Assembly (NCBI GenBank): GCA_024228935.1
Contig: JAAESX010000024.1
Coordinates: forward strand, 1-64,000
DNA length: 64,000 nucleotides
Origin: Pseudomonadota bacterium
Lineage (GTDB): Bacteria > Myxococcota_A > UBA796 > CAJQPC01
Reading direction: 5' to 3'
Shown: positions 45,013 through 55,118 of the stretch, piece after piece
Layout of the letters: every line of letters starts with the position of its first letter
Position numbering within the stretch: position 1 is the stretch's first letter
Translations under genes and position numbers: made by a program
Notes under the pieces: model-generated
Seen by the model: the letters and a program-made list of their open reading frames with translations, nothing else
What the model was told of the DNA's origin: nothing
Databases searched by the model: none

Positions 45013-45356
45013 GGGTCCACCACGTCGCCATCACGACGCCCGATGTCGAGGCGTTGGGGGCGTTCTACCGGGACGTGCTGGGGCTGGCCGAGACCACGCG
45101 CCACACCGATGAGCACGGCCTGCGCAGCATCTGGCTCGATCTGGGCGGCGCCATCCTGATGGTCGAGCGCGGCGCCACGGGGGGTGGCGGCTGGCACCTG
45201 CTGGCGCTGTCGATCGACGTGGAGGAGCGCGAGGCGTGGCGTCAGCGGCTGCAGGCCGCCGGGTGCTTCGCGCAGGAGAGCGGGTTCACGATCTACGGCA
45301 AGGACCCCGACGGCAACGGCTTCGGCCTCTCCCATCACCCCGTCCCTGCGGGATAA
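45009..45356 (+). CDS. VOC/glyoxalase family protein (methylmalonyl-CoA epimerase-like)
   Basis: VHHVAITTPDVEALGAFYRDVLGLAETTRHTDEHGLRSIWLDLGGAILMVE; GTGA overlap with recR. Confidence 0.82.
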   Translation: MRVHHVAITTPDVEALGAFYRDVLGLAETTRHTDEHGLRSIWLDLGGAILMVERGATGGGGWHLLALSIDVEEREAWRQRLQAAGCFAQESGFTIYGKDPDGNGFGLSHHPVPAG

Positions 45357-45371
45357 TCGTCGGCAGGAGAC

Positions 45372-48300
45372 ATGAAGGACGTCAGCATCCCCATCCCCGA
45401 GATGATCGGGCCGTACCGGGTGCTCCGTCCGCTGGCTCAAGGCGGCATGGCGGCTGTCTTCGAGGTCGAGGACCCGAACACGCGCGAACACCTGGCGCTG
45501 AAGCTCCTGACCCACCGCGGGCTGGCCATGCCCCGCTTCGCGCGAGAGTTCCGGGCACTCACCCGCCTGGACCACCCGAACATCGTCCGCGTCTACCGGT
45601 TCGGCGTGCACGAGAGCGCTCCGTACCTGACGATGGAGCTGCTCGATGGGCTCCCCGTCCAGGCCTACGCCAAGTCGATCAGCCGACCCGGCAAGCCCCA
45701 GCGGACCCGCGAGGTGCTGCGCATCATCGCCTGTGTCGCCGATGCGCTGGAGTACCTGCACAACCGCGGCATCGTGCACCGCGACCTGAAGTCCGCGAAC
45801 ATCCTCGTGCTGCACGACCGGCGCGTGAAGCTGCTCGACTTCGGCACAGCGCGCATCGTCACCAACAGCGAGAACATCACGCGTCACGGCGAGTTCGTCG
45901 GCACGTTCGCGTACGCCTCACCCGAGCAGATCACAGGCGGCACGGTGGACGCCCGCAGCGACCTGTACTCGCTGGGGGCGCTGCTCTACCGGCTCTGCAC
46001 CGGCAAGCGGGTGTTCGAGGCGGACACCCCACACAAGCTCGCTCGCATGCACGTCGAGAAGGCGCCGCGGCCCCCCAGGGAGCTGGTCCCGGCGCTCCCG
46101 CAAGCCGTCGAGTCGCTCATCCTCCGCATGCTCGAGAAGGACCCGGCACGCCGCCCGTCCTCGGCCCGACAGGTCGCCCAGGCCATCCGGGGAAGACACG
46201 GCACGCTGGGCGCCGACCGCGGCGGACTGGTCCTGGGCACCCCATCGCGGCTGGCCGGGCGCGAGGCCGAGCTCGGCGCCATCCGCAGCACGCTCGAGAA
46301 GGGCCGACCCGCCCGGACGGTGCTGGTCCTGGGCCCCCCCGGCTCGGGTCGAGGGCGCCTGCTCCGGACCGCGGTGTCCGAGGCCCGCAAGAAGGGCTGG
46401 CGCGTCTTTGATGGCGGCTTCGCCGGGCTGCCCGGACTGGGCGTGCTCTCGGAGCTGGTCCAGAAGTGCTGGCAGACGCTGCCCGCCGGCGACCGGGTCG
46501 AGCTGGACGAACAAATCACCTGGATCCGCGCCGCCAACGAGTCGGCGCTCGGTGGCGAGCTCGACTCGATCCGCCGGACCAACGTCGTGAAGTCCATCGC
46601 GTCGATCTTCCGAGCGCGGACCTACCGGGACGACAACCCCGTGGTCATCGCGCTGTTCGACCTGCACCAGTCCTCGCCCGTCGCCCTGGACGTGCTGGCG
46701 AGCGTGCGAGGCGTGCTGCGCGAGGCGGAGACCCCGGTCGTCTTCCTGTGCAGCAGCAGCGACGACAACGACGGGCCCGGCGCCGTGATCAAGCAGCGGC
46801 TCCCCGACGCGTGGCGCCTGACGCTCAAGCCGCTGTCGGTGGCCGAGGTCCAGGAGATGGTCCACCAGATGCTGGGAGGCACCACGCCGCCGCCCGAGCT
46901 CGTGGCCAAGCTGCACGAGGTCACCGGTGGGCTGCCCGGGTACGTCGAGGAGGTCATTAGCGCGATGGTCCAGGGGGGCCTGGTCAAGGCCCACCAGGAA
47001 GGCGCGACCCTGACGTGGCTGGACCGCTCCGAGGGCCGCATCACCATCCCCGGCTCGGCACGCGAGGCCATCACGTTCCGCCTCGACGCGATCGAGCCCG
47101 AAGGGACCCGTGTCCTGGAGGCGCTGGGCGTGGCGGGGGGCACCTCCACGGCCGACGTGCTCGCGTACGCGCTGGACCAGGACGTCGTCGAACTCCAGGA
47201 GCAGCTCGACGTTCTCGTGCTCAAGGGCATCGTCAAGACCGTCGAGGAGTCGGGCGAGGAGCTCTGGCGCTTCCGCCTCGGGATGACGCGCGACCTGGTG
47301 CTCGAGCGGCTGCGGGCCTCGCGCCGGGGGGTCCTGAAGCGCAGGATGGCCGAGGTCGTCAGCGGCCATGCACCGAGCGCGAACAAGATTCACCTCCTGG
47401 CGGCCGCCGACCGCGCCGACGAGGCCCTGTCCGACTGCCTGTTCTGGGGACCGCCGCTCCTGGAGTGGAACCGCTGCCTGGAGCTGCTGCCCGTCCTCGA
47501 GGCGGTCGAGGCCATCGTGCCGTCGCTCGAACAGACGACCCCAGCGGACCTGGCGGGCTTCTACCTGATGCTCGGGCGCAGCCTGACCATCGTGCGACCT
47601 GGAGACCCTCGCATCGGCGAGGTCTTCGAGAAGGCGAGCACGCTGACCAACCAGCCGCGCATCCGAGGCGAGGTGGACCTGTACTGGGCGCGCTCGCTGG
47701 TCGACCGCGGCGAGCTCGAGAGCGCCCACGCCAAGCTGACCCGCGCGCACGACGCGCTCCCCGCCGGAGCGCGCCCCCGCGTCCGCAGCCGGATCAGCCG
47801 CGACATGGGCCGACTCCAGTGGCTGCGCGGCCGGTTCGACGACGCCGAGGCGTGGTTCAAGGAGGCCCTGGCCGCCGCCAAGCGCGAAGGGGACGACCGC
47901 GAGGTCGCTCGCTGCCTCGTCGCCCGGGGTGCCACCAGCCAGGCGAGCGGCCACCTGCGGCGCAGCGAGTCCCAGCTCCGCGACGCCATCCGGCTCTACG
48001 AGCACGTCGGGGACCGCGAGGGTGCCTGGCATGCGCAGGCCAACCTCGCCGAGCTGCTGAGGCTGTCCTGCCGGTTCTCCGAGGCCATCAGCACGCTCGA
48101 GCCGGAGCTCCGCCTGGCCCACGCGACCGGCGCACTGCATCGCTACGCGGTCATGGTCCTGAACGTGACCGAGGTCGAGATCGAGATGCTGCGGCTGGGC
48201 AAGGCCCGCGAGCGTCTCGCGGCGCTCCAGGCCGAGCTCGATGAGGGACCCCACGCCCAGCTTCGCGCCATCGTCGCGCTGTGTCGCGGCCGGATCGCCA

Positions 48301-48818
48301 TCGCCAGCGGGGACCACCACGAGGTCCCCGAGATCCTGCTCCCCTGGGTGGACGAGTGCGACAAGCGCGGCATCCGCGTGCTGCCCAGCCAGATGAGGGC
48401 GCTCATGGGCGAGGCGCTCGTCGTGTCGGGCAAGGAGGCTGCTGGCGTCGAGCTCCTCGACACCGCGCTGTCCCAGCTCCACCGCGACCGACACGTGCCC
48501 GCGCTGGCCGAGGCCTGCGTGGCCCGAGCTCGCGCGTTCATGGGTCGCGAGGACCCGGACGTGGCCTTCAAGCCCGTGCTCCGCTGGCTGAAGAAGGAAC
48601 CCGCGCACCTGGTCCGCATGGAGTACCTGCTCGCCGCCGTCCGGCACGCGGTGCTGCTGAACAACCGGGAGCGCGCGACCGCGTACCTGCTGGCGACCCG
48701 CGAGCTCCTGGGTGACGTGCGGAACCAGCTCTCGCGCGCCGACCGCGAGACGCTGCGCGTACACCCCTGGAACCTGTTCGTCCGACGCGGCCTGAACCGG
48801 GCGACCGGAAAGAGCTGA
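45372..48818 (+). CDS. Ser/Thr protein kinase fused to AAA-type ATPase and TPR domains
   Basis: LAQGGMAAVFEVED; HRDLKSANIL; DFGTARI; GTFAYASPEQ; then LVLGPPGSGRGRLL and TPR-rich C-terminus. Confidence 0.92.
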   Translation: MKDVSIPIPEMIGPYRVLRPLAQGGMAAVFEVEDPNTREHLALKLLTHRGLAMPRFAREFRALTRLDHPNIVRVYRFGVHESAPYLTMELLDGLPVQAYAKSISRPGKPQRTREVLRIIACVADALEYLHNRGIVHRDLKSANILVLHDRRVKLLDFGTARIVTNSENITRHGEFVGTFAYASPEQITGGTVDARSDLYSLGALLYRLCTGKRVFEADTPHKLARMHVEKAPRPPRELVPALPQAVESLILRMLEKDPARRPSSARQVAQAIRGRHGTLGADRGGLVLGTPSRLAGREAELGAIRSTLEKGRPARTVLVLGPPGSGRGRLLRTAVSEARKKGWRVFDGGFAGLPGLGVLSELVQKCWQTLPAGDRVELDEQITWIRAANESALGGELDSIRRTNVVKSIASIFRARTYRDDNPVVIALFDLHQSSPVALDVLASVRGVLREAETPVVFLCSSSDDNDGPGAVIKQRLPDAWRLTLKPLSVAEVQEMVHQMLGGTTPPPELVAKLHEVTGGLPGYVEEVISAMVQGGLVKAHQEGATLTWLDRSEGRITIPGSAREAITFRLDAIEPEGTRVLEALGVAGGTSTADVLAYALDQDVVELQEQLDVLVLKGIVKTVEESGEELWRFRLGMTRDLVLERLRASRRGVLKRRMAEVVSGHAPSANKIHLLAAADRADEALSDCLFWGPPLLEWNRCLELLPVLEAVEAIVPSLEQTTPADLAGFYLMLGRSLTIVRPGDPRIGEVFEKASTLTNQPRIRGEVDLYWARSLVDRGELESAHAKLTRAHDALPAGARPRVRSRISRDMGRLQWLRGRFDDAEAWFKEALAAAKREGDDREVARCLVARGATSQASGHLRRSESQLRDAIRLYEHVGDREGAWHAQANLAELLRLSCRFSEAISTLEPELRLAHATGALHRYAVMVLNVTEVEIEMLRLGKARERLAALQAELDEGPHAQLRAIVALCRGRIAIASGDHHEVPEILLPWVDECDKRGIRVLPSQMRALMGEALVVSGKEAAGVELLDTALSQLHRDRHVPALAEACVARARAFMGREDPDVAFKPVLRWLKKEPAHLVRMEYLLAAVRHAVLLNNRERATAYLLATRELLGDVRNQLSRADRETLRVHPWNLFVRRGLNRATGKS

Positions 48819-50351
48819 TCAGTCCTCGACGGGGAACCCGAGGCCACCCTCGACCCCGCCTTCGAGGCCATCCATGGGCTCGCCGGCGTTGCCGATCATC
48901 TTCAGGATCTCGCTCACCTCGGCTCGGAGGAGTCCCGTGTCCTCGGCCTCGGGCAGCTCGGGCGGCTCGTACGTCGGGCACGCCTCCGCGACGCCGAGCT
49001 GGCAGGCCTTGCTCAGCATCCGGGCCTTCTCCGCGCTCTCCTCGAGCCGGTCGGCGACGTTCTTGCAGCCCCAGCCCCACTCCAGGTCGCAGCTCCGGCG
49101 GAACCACGCCTCGCCTTGCCACCAGTCCTGCTCGACCCCGCCCAGCCCGTCGACGATGACGACGCCGTAGCGGTTGCAGGCCTCGCCATCGCCCAGGTCA
49201 CACGCGCGCTCGAAGGCCCGCAGCGCCCGGCCGCCGGCTTCGGTCTCGACCAGCACATCGCCCAGGTCCGTGCAGGCCTCGGCGTGGAGCCCCGTGCAGG
49301 CCTTCTGCAGGTACAGCAGCGTGCCGTCCTCGTCCTCGGCGTCCATGCGCCGGTATGCAGCGTGAGCGCAGCCCGCCGCGTCCCCGAGTCGGCAGGCCTC
49401 GACGTTCAGCTCGAACGCGCGCTCGCGGTCCTCGTCCATGCCCACGCCGTTCAGCAGGTACCCGGCCAGGTCGTCGCAGGCGGCGCCGATGCCCGAGTCA
49501 CAGGCCGACTCGTAGCGTGCCCGGCCGAGCTCGTACTCCTCGCCGTCCATCAGCCAGTCGGCGTGCCACGAGCAGGCTCGGGCGTCCCCGTCATCACAGG
49601 CCCGCCCCAGCATCGCGGCGCGCTCCGGGTGACCCATCTCGGCCACGTTCGACAGGTTCCGGCAGCCGTCCGCCAGGCCCATGTCGCAGGCCCGTCGGTA
49701 CCAGTGCTCCGAGTCGCCCCCGAGCACGTCCTCCTGTACGTCGCCGGCCCAGTTGCAGCCCACCGGCTCGCCGGCGTCGCAGGCCTGGACGAACAGCTCG
49801 AAGGCGAGCGCGTGGTCCTGGTCGACCCCTACACCCCAGCCGTGCAGCCGGCCGAGCTCCGCGCAGCCACGCTCGTTCCCCGCATCGCAAGCGGTCAGGA
49901 AGCGCTCGGCTCCCTGGGCCTCGCGCTCGTCCCAGAGGTCCCGGTCGTGCGCGTCCGCGCCGCTCCAGAGCAGCCCGTCCGTGGCCCGCGACCGGTCGCC
50001 GTTGACGTCCCACTGGGTCTCGGCCCAGCCGACGACGATGCAGGCGGCGGGGTCCCGCGAGCTGCACAGATCCGCGAAGAGCTCGCCCACCAGCGCCAGA
50101 TCGGCCTTGTAGTCCAACGCCGGACACGCCGGCTCGTACCCGTCGTCGCACGCCCGCAGATACGCGGCGTCGACCGCGGCCTCGTCGCGCACCAGGCCCT
50201 GACGCATGTCCAGCTCGAACGCGTCGAGCGCGGACTCGGGCGGCGGCAGGCCCCAGTCATCGGGGAACGCCATGAAGATCAGCAGGGACACCCCGACGGC
50301 CGCACCAGCGGCGACTCCCAGGGCAGCGACGAAGGGCATCCAGCGGTTCAT
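48819..50351 (-). CDS. Sel1-like repeat protein with Cys-paired repeats, N-terminal TM anchor
   Basis: Repeated ACDxGxxxxC pattern: FLTACDAGNERGCAELGRLHGWGVGVDQD, FVQACDAGEPVGCNWAG, FERACDLGDGEACNRYG. Confidence 0.82.
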   Translation of the reverse strand: MNRWMPFVAALGVAAGAAVGVSLLIFMAFPDDWGLPPPESALDAFELDMRQGLVRDEAAVDAAYLRACDDGYEPACPALDYKADLALVGELFADLCSSRDPAACIVVGWAETQWDVNGDRSRATDGLLWSGADAHDRDLWDEREAQGAERFLTACDAGNERGCAELGRLHGWGVGVDQDHALAFELFVQACDAGEPVGCNWAGDVQEDVLGGDSEHWYRRACDMGLADGCRNLSNVAEMGHPERAAMLGRACDDGDARACSWHADWLMDGEEYELGRARYESACDSGIGAACDDLAGYLLNGVGMDEDRERAFELNVEACRLGDAAGCAHAAYRRMDAEDEDGTLLYLQKACTGLHAEACTDLGDVLVETEAGGRALRAFERACDLGDGEACNRYGVVIVDGLGGVEQDWWQGEAWFRRSCDLEWGWGCKNVADRLEESAEKARMLSKACQLGVAEACPTYEPPELPEAEDTGLLRAEVSEILKMIGNAGEPMDGLEGGVEGGLGFPVED

Positions 50352-51034
50352 CAGCGCTCCCGTAGCGTGGTCACGGCCTGCGCGGCCATCCGGTCGAACG
50401 CGTCCCGGTCGGCGAACGCCCGTCCATCCGCATAGGACAGCGACTCGGCCAGGACGACCTCCAGCTCGGTGATCACGGCCGCTCCTCGCTCGTGCGCATG
50501 CACGCCCGCCAGCGTGGTCGCGACGATCGCCGGCGCCTGGTCCGCGGTGACGCCCGCCTGGACGACCACCAGCAGCCCCTCAGCGGTCGCATCCGGCTCG
50601 GACACCGGGTCGGGGAGCGCCGACCGCGTCGGTCCGTGCTGGGCGACGACGTGCTCCAGGATCTCGAGCATCTCGGCCGGGGTCTCCGGATGCGAGCGCG
50701 CCCGCGGCATCGACGAGCCCCGCTCCACGCCCGCCAGCAGCGACATCTGCTCGGGGGTCAGCACCGCCGCGACCCGCTCGCCCCAGTCGAGCTGCAGGCC
50801 GTACAGCTCGACCCCCTCGGCCAGGAGCGCCGCCGCCTGCTCGGCCGCGACACCCGCCGGGAGCGCGTCGTCCGGCGCATTGACCACGCCCTGGACCAGG
50901 TCCTCGACCGTCGCTCCACGCAGCGCGTCCGCCCGGCTCTGCTGCAGGTCACCCGCAAGCTTCGGCGCCGGCCAAGCAAACCATAGCCCGCCCAACACGA
51001 ACACCCCGAGCGCGATCTGATCCCAGCGGGTCAT
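50351..51034 (-). CDS. Hypothetical membrane-anchored protein
   Basis: MTRWDQIALGVFVLGGLWFAWPAPKLAGDL; ATGA overlap with upstream gene. Confidence 0.6.
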   Translation of the reverse strand: MTRWDQIALGVFVLGGLWFAWPAPKLAGDLQQSRADALRGATVEDLVQGVVNAPDDALPAGVAAEQAAALLAEGVELYGLQLDWGERVAAVLTPEQMSLLAGVERGSSMPRARSHPETPAEMLEILEHVVAQHGPTRSALPDPVSEPDATAEGLLVVVQAGVTADQAPAIVATTLAGVHAHERGAAVITELEVVLAESLSYADGRAFADRDAFDRMAAQAVTTLRER

Positions 51035-53148
51035 CGGCGCGCGACCTCGGTGATGCGCTCGACCTGGATGCCGTCGAGACGGACCCGGAGATCGTCCGTG
51101 GCGTGCAGCGCCAGGTCCGCCGAGGACACCTCGACCTCGACCCAGGTCCAGGCGCCCCGACGCGTGGCGACCTGGGTAGAGGTGCCGTCGGCGACGACCA
51201 GGAGCTCGCCCTCGCCGCCCAGGCGCTCGACCCAGAAGCTCAGGCGCTCGACGGATCCGGTCTCGAGAGAGAGAGGAGCGGCACCCAGCGTGACGGGCAG
51301 GCGCAGCTCGACCCACGGCAGCGAGACGTCCTCCCAGCGGGTCCCCGCGAACACCCGCGGTCCCGGGGCGTTCCGCTCGGGCAGCTCGAAGACCCAGGTG
51401 CCGTCCTCGCCGACCAGCACTGGCTCGCCAAGTGTGGACCGCAGCATGTCCCAGGCGGGCTGGCGCAGACGGTCGGCCCGACCCTGGAAGCCAGCCAGGT
51501 GGGTGGGGTCGCTCTCGAACGCGGTGTGGGCGACGACGTAGCGGAAGCCGGTGTCGGCGAGCGCGTCCAGGTCCTCGCCGGCGAACGTGTACGGGGCCTC
51601 GCGCCGGCCCAGGTCGAGCACGGTGGAGAGGAACGCGTTGCCGCCGACGTAGGCCTGGAAGCGCGCCAGATCCGTGCGCCGGATGAGCTGGTTGCAGTTC
51701 AGCAGCGGCTGCCCGTGAGCGACCTGGTTGTACTGATAGCGGGCGTTCGCCGGTGTCACGGGCTGGTAGTGCAGGGGCAGCTCGATGACCGCACCGGCCG
51801 GCAGCGCCGCCAGCTCGTCGTAGACCGCCGGGATCGACGCGTCGGCGAGCGGACGGCTCGACACCCCGGTCCAGTGCGGCTGGGTGATGCCGATCAGGGC
51901 CACCACAGCTGCCAGCCCCCATCGGACCTGCAGGCCCAGACGGGACCAGCCGGTCGAGGCGAGCGCGGCCAGGCAGACCAGGACGACGACGCCCAGGCGA
52001 TACGGCCGGTACGCCTTCGCGAAGAACGGCACGTGGTTGTAGAGGCCCTTGTACGGCAGCGGGTTGGACAGGCTCCAGTCCGGCAGCGGCGGCGTCGCGT
52101 CGATGAGCAGGTACGGCCCGAGCGTCAGCACGCCGAAGCCCGCCGCCAGCAGCGCCCAGGGCCGACCTCGCCGACCCGACAGAGCCAGCCCGACCGCTCC
52201 GACCACGAACGCCAGCCGCCCGGGGGTGCTCTCCAGTGGGTTCGGGGGGAACCCGGCGGGCAAGAGGCTCGTGAGCGAGGTCGAGTTGATGCCGACCTGC
52301 ATCGCATCGTTCAGCTCGAGCAGCTCGGCGTCCAGGTCCTCGAGCGGGGTCGAGCCGTCCGGGATGCCCGCGACGAGCGCGCGGCTCTCCAGCGAAAACG
52401 TCTCGGCGGTGATGGGCGAGCGCGACGGGGTCTCGCGACGGGCCTCGAGGACCAGGGGCACGTTCGAGACGGCGGCGGCCACGGCGACCACGACGATCCA
52501 GGTCACCGCGCGCACACGACGCTCGCCCCCAGCGAGCAGCCTCCACAGCACGAAGGCGCCGGTGAACATCGCCAGGAACGCGGTGTAGTACCAGTTGAAC
52601 GGCCCGGTGAGCGCCAGCACGACGGCCGCGACGAGCGCGCGCTTCCAGGTGGGGTCGTCGCAGATCCGGATGAGCGCGAGCACGTACAGCGGGATGAACC
52701 AGGCGCCGACGAGCTCGACGCACCCCGCGCTCATCTCGCCGTAGGTGTACGGATTGAACGCGAAGAGCACGCCCGCGACGAGCCCCCCGGCATGAGAGCC
52801 CGACAGCCGCAGGCCGAGCGCGTGGGCGGCGACGCCCGTGGCCGAGAACGCCCCGAGCAGCAGCAGGTTGTAGGTCGCGGTCGCCGAAAGGCCGAGCCAC
52901 ATCAGCGGCACACCGAGGGCCTGGATGCCCAGGTGGCCGAACGACCACAGGTTGTAGCCCTCGGGGTAGAAGATCGCGTCGGTGACCTCGGTCAGGCCGC
53001 CTCGCGCCAGGTGGTCGATGAGCCACATCGTGGTCCACGCGTCGAACCGGTCACCCCACACCGCCGAGTCCAGCGACAGCGGCATCGGGAAGGTGAAGAC
53101 GACGGCGCCGACGACGTAGAACGCGACGACCGCGGCCCAGGCCCTCAT
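51031..53148 (-). CDS. GT-C-like polytopic membrane protein
   Basis: MRAWAAVVAFYVVGAVVFTFPMPLSLDSAVWGDRFDAWTTMWLIDHL...IFYPEGYNLWSFGHLG; many TM helices. Confidence 0.7.
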   Translation of the reverse strand: MRAWAAVVAFYVVGAVVFTFPMPLSLDSAVWGDRFDAWTTMWLIDHLARGGLTEVTDAIFYPEGYNLWSFGHLGIQALGVPLMWLGLSATATYNLLLLGAFSATGVAAHALGLRLSGSHAGGLVAGVLFAFNPYTYGEMSAGCVELVGAWFIPLYVLALIRICDDPTWKRALVAAVVLALTGPFNWYYTAFLAMFTGAFVLWRLLAGGERRVRAVTWIVVVAVAAAVSNVPLVLEARRETPSRSPITAETFSLESRALVAGIPDGSTPLEDLDAELLELNDAMQVGINSTSLTSLLPAGFPPNPLESTPGRLAFVVGAVGLALSGRRGRPWALLAAGFGVLTLGPYLLIDATPPLPDWSLSNPLPYKGLYNHVPFFAKAYRPYRLGVVVLVCLAALASTGWSRLGLQVRWGLAAVVALIGITQPHWTGVSSRPLADASIPAVYDELAALPAGAVIELPLHYQPVTPANARYQYNQVAHGQPLLNCNQLIRRTDLARFQAYVGGNAFLSTVLDLGRREAPYTFAGEDLDALADTGFRYVVAHTAFESDPTHLAGFQGRADRLRQPAWDMLRSTLGEPVLVGEDGTWVFELPERNAPGPRVFAGTRWEDVSLPWVELRLPVTLGAAPLSLETGSVERLSFWVERLGGEGELLVVADGTSTQVATRRGAWTWVEVEVSSADLALHATDDLRVRLDGIQVERITEVARR

Positions 53149-53966
53149 AGGGGTGGGCTCTCGGCGGCCTCGTCGGGTACGCCCGGCGTCTCTCCTAGCA
53201 GCGCGTCCAGGACATCGACGAGCTGGGGGTCCTCGAGGACCATCGCCACCAGCGTGGTGAGGCGCAGCCGGTCGAGCTCGGCGTTGGTCTGGACCGTCCC
53301 GCCTTCAAGCTCGAAGAGCCCTCCCGGATCGAGCTGGCCCTGCTCGCGGTCGCTGGCCGAGCGGCGCAGCGTCGAGAAGTCGCCGGGGCTCCACGGGCGA
53401 CCGAGCAGCCCGTCGTACAGCGCCGGACGGACGGTGGGCGCGACCTCGGCGCGGAGCACGAAGAGCGCATCCGCCAGGCCCTGCTCGCGGTCCGGCCCCA
53501 GCAGGTCCACCAGGCGCCCGGCGTGCTCGAGCGCGACCTCGACGTACCGCACGTGCAGCTCCCGCGGATCGTGGAGGCCGACGCGGCTGGCCTCGACCTC
53601 GTCGGCGAGCTCCGCGGCGCGCTCGTCGTCGATGCCCTCGATGAGCTCGTGTTCCAGCTTCGAATACGCCGCCCCGAACGCCTGTTCTTCGGCGATCTGG
53701 GCCGCCGCCCGCCCCGCGTCCAGCTCGGCCTTGGCGTTGGCCACCGACTGGGCCGCTCCCCGGATGGCGCGCAGCTCCTCGTCGCTCGCGTCGAGCCCGC
53801 GCAGCCACACCAGCAGACGGATGCGGTCGCCCCGCGCGTTCGGCGTGCGCTCGCCCTCGTACAGGACCTCGACCAGCGGCCTCACGGGCGCGGCCTCGAC
53901 CGCAGGGGCCGCCTCGGGCTCGGTCGGCGCCGGGCCACAGGACATGAGCGCGACAGTCAGCCACAT
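53145..53966 (-). CDS. Lipoprotein of unknown function
   Basis: MWLTVALMSCGPAPTEPEAAP lipobox. Confidence 0.6.
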   Translation of the reverse strand: MWLTVALMSCGPAPTEPEAAPAVEAAPVRPLVEVLYEGERTPNARGDRIRLLVWLRGLDASDEELRAIRGAAQSVANAKAELDAGRAAAQIAEEQAFGAAYSKLEHELIEGIDDERAAELADEVEASRVGLHDPRELHVRYVEVALEHAGRLVDLLGPDREQGLADALFVLRAEVAPTVRPALYDGLLGRPWSPGDFSTLRRSASDREQGQLDPGGLFELEGGTVQTNAELDRLRLTTLVAMVLEDPQLVDVLDALLGETPGVPDEAAESPPL

Positions 53967-53990
53967 GGGTGGCCTATCCTACGCCAGCCC

Positions 53991-55118
53991 ATGCTCCTCC
54001 TCATCGCACCGGCCCTCGCAGGGGTCCACCTGTCCGGGCTCCCGGCGAAGAGCGTGGTCGCCGTCGACGCCTCGGGCGCGAGCGTTCCGTGCTCGGACGA
54101 CGGGCGCGGCGACGACGACGTGCCTGGCGACGGCGTCTGGGCATGTGATGTGGCCACCGTCGATCACGCCATCGTCGACGGGATCTCGCGGGTCTCCTCG
54201 CCGACCCTCGACGACACGCCGGGCAGCCCGGGCCAGCCCCGTCAGGCCCTGCGCGCGGTGAGCATCGCGATGGACGCCCCGGCCTCGGAGGTGACGGCGA
54301 GCGGCAACGTCCTGACCTGCCGCGACGACGGCGTCTTTCCCGACGCGCCCGGTGGGACGCCGACCTGCGGTGGTGTGGCCGCGACGACCCAGCTCCAGCT
54401 GACGTTCCAGACCGCGACCGGGCCCATCGAGGCCAACTGGACGCTCGACCCGCAGTCCGGCATCGGCCACGCGGTCTTCGACGGCGCCGGGCTGGTGGTC
54501 GACACCCCGACGGGCACCCCCGAGGTGCACGAGCACGTCGACGTCCAGCCCGACCAGCCCACCGGGATCACCCAGGCGGAACAGCCCGCGCAGCCCAGCG
54601 CGACCACGAGCACGCCCACGGTCGAGCACGACGCGAGCGCGGGCGCCGGCAGCAACGGGACGAGCGGTTCGGCCTGGTGGGCGCTGGCCCTCGCCGTGCT
54701 GGCCGGCCTCGTTGGCGTGGTGCTCGGGCGACGCATGCCTCGTGGACTCCCCGCCGGGCTCGAGTGGGGACATGGCGCCCAGCGCGTGGCCGTCGAGGAG
54801 TCCAGCGATTCACTGGACGACGTGGTGCTCGCGCGGTCGCGGCGCGGTCCCGTCATCGTGGTCGGCCCCGTCGAGCCCCCACCGGGCGAGCCAGGCCCCG
54901 TCCTGCGCTGCCCCTCGCTCGACGTCCTCGACATCGCCGATGCGACCGCGGCCCTGGTGCGCGCTCACGGACTGTCGGCGATCACCCTGGTCGTTCCGGA
55001 TCCGTCGGCCCTGGTCTCGCCCGGCGAGGTCGGCCTCGCCCCCCTCGAGCGCCTGCGAGGCGAGCTGCCGCCGGGTACAACGGCGGTGCTCCTGGGGGGG
55101 ACCGAGGAGGCCACATGA
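53991..55118 (+). CDS. Secreted protein with internal TM segment, unknown function
   Basis: Signal MLLLIAPALAG; TM WWALALAVLAGLVGVVLGRRM; C-terminal cytosolic-like ADATAALVRAHGLSAITLVVPD. Confidence 0.6.
   Translation: MLLLIAPALAGVHLSGLPAKSVVAVDASGASVPCSDDGRGDDDVPGDGVWACDVATVDHAIVDGISRVSSPTLDDTPGSPGQPRQALRAVSIAMDAPASEVTASGNVLTCRDDGVFPDAPGGTPTCGGVAATTQLQLTFQTATGPIEANWTLDPQSGIGHAVFDGAGLVVDTPTGTPEVHEHVDVQPDQPTGITQAEQPAQPSATTSTPTVEHDASAGAGSNGTSGSAWWALALAVLAGLVGVVLGRRMPRGLPAGLEWGHGAQRVAVEESSDSLDDVVLARSRRGPVIVVGPVEPPPGEPGPVLRCPSLDVLDIADATAALVRAHGLSAITLVVPDPSALVSPGEVGLAPLERLRGELPPGTTAVLLGGTEEAT

Noticed and set aside
45918-48764. 948-aa antisense ORF opposite the kinase gene
   Set aside because: Antisense GC artefact; the plus-strand frame has intact kinase motifs.
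51103-54261. 1052-aa + strand ORF over the GT-C-like and lipoprotein genes
   Set aside because: Antisense GC artefact spanning several real genes.
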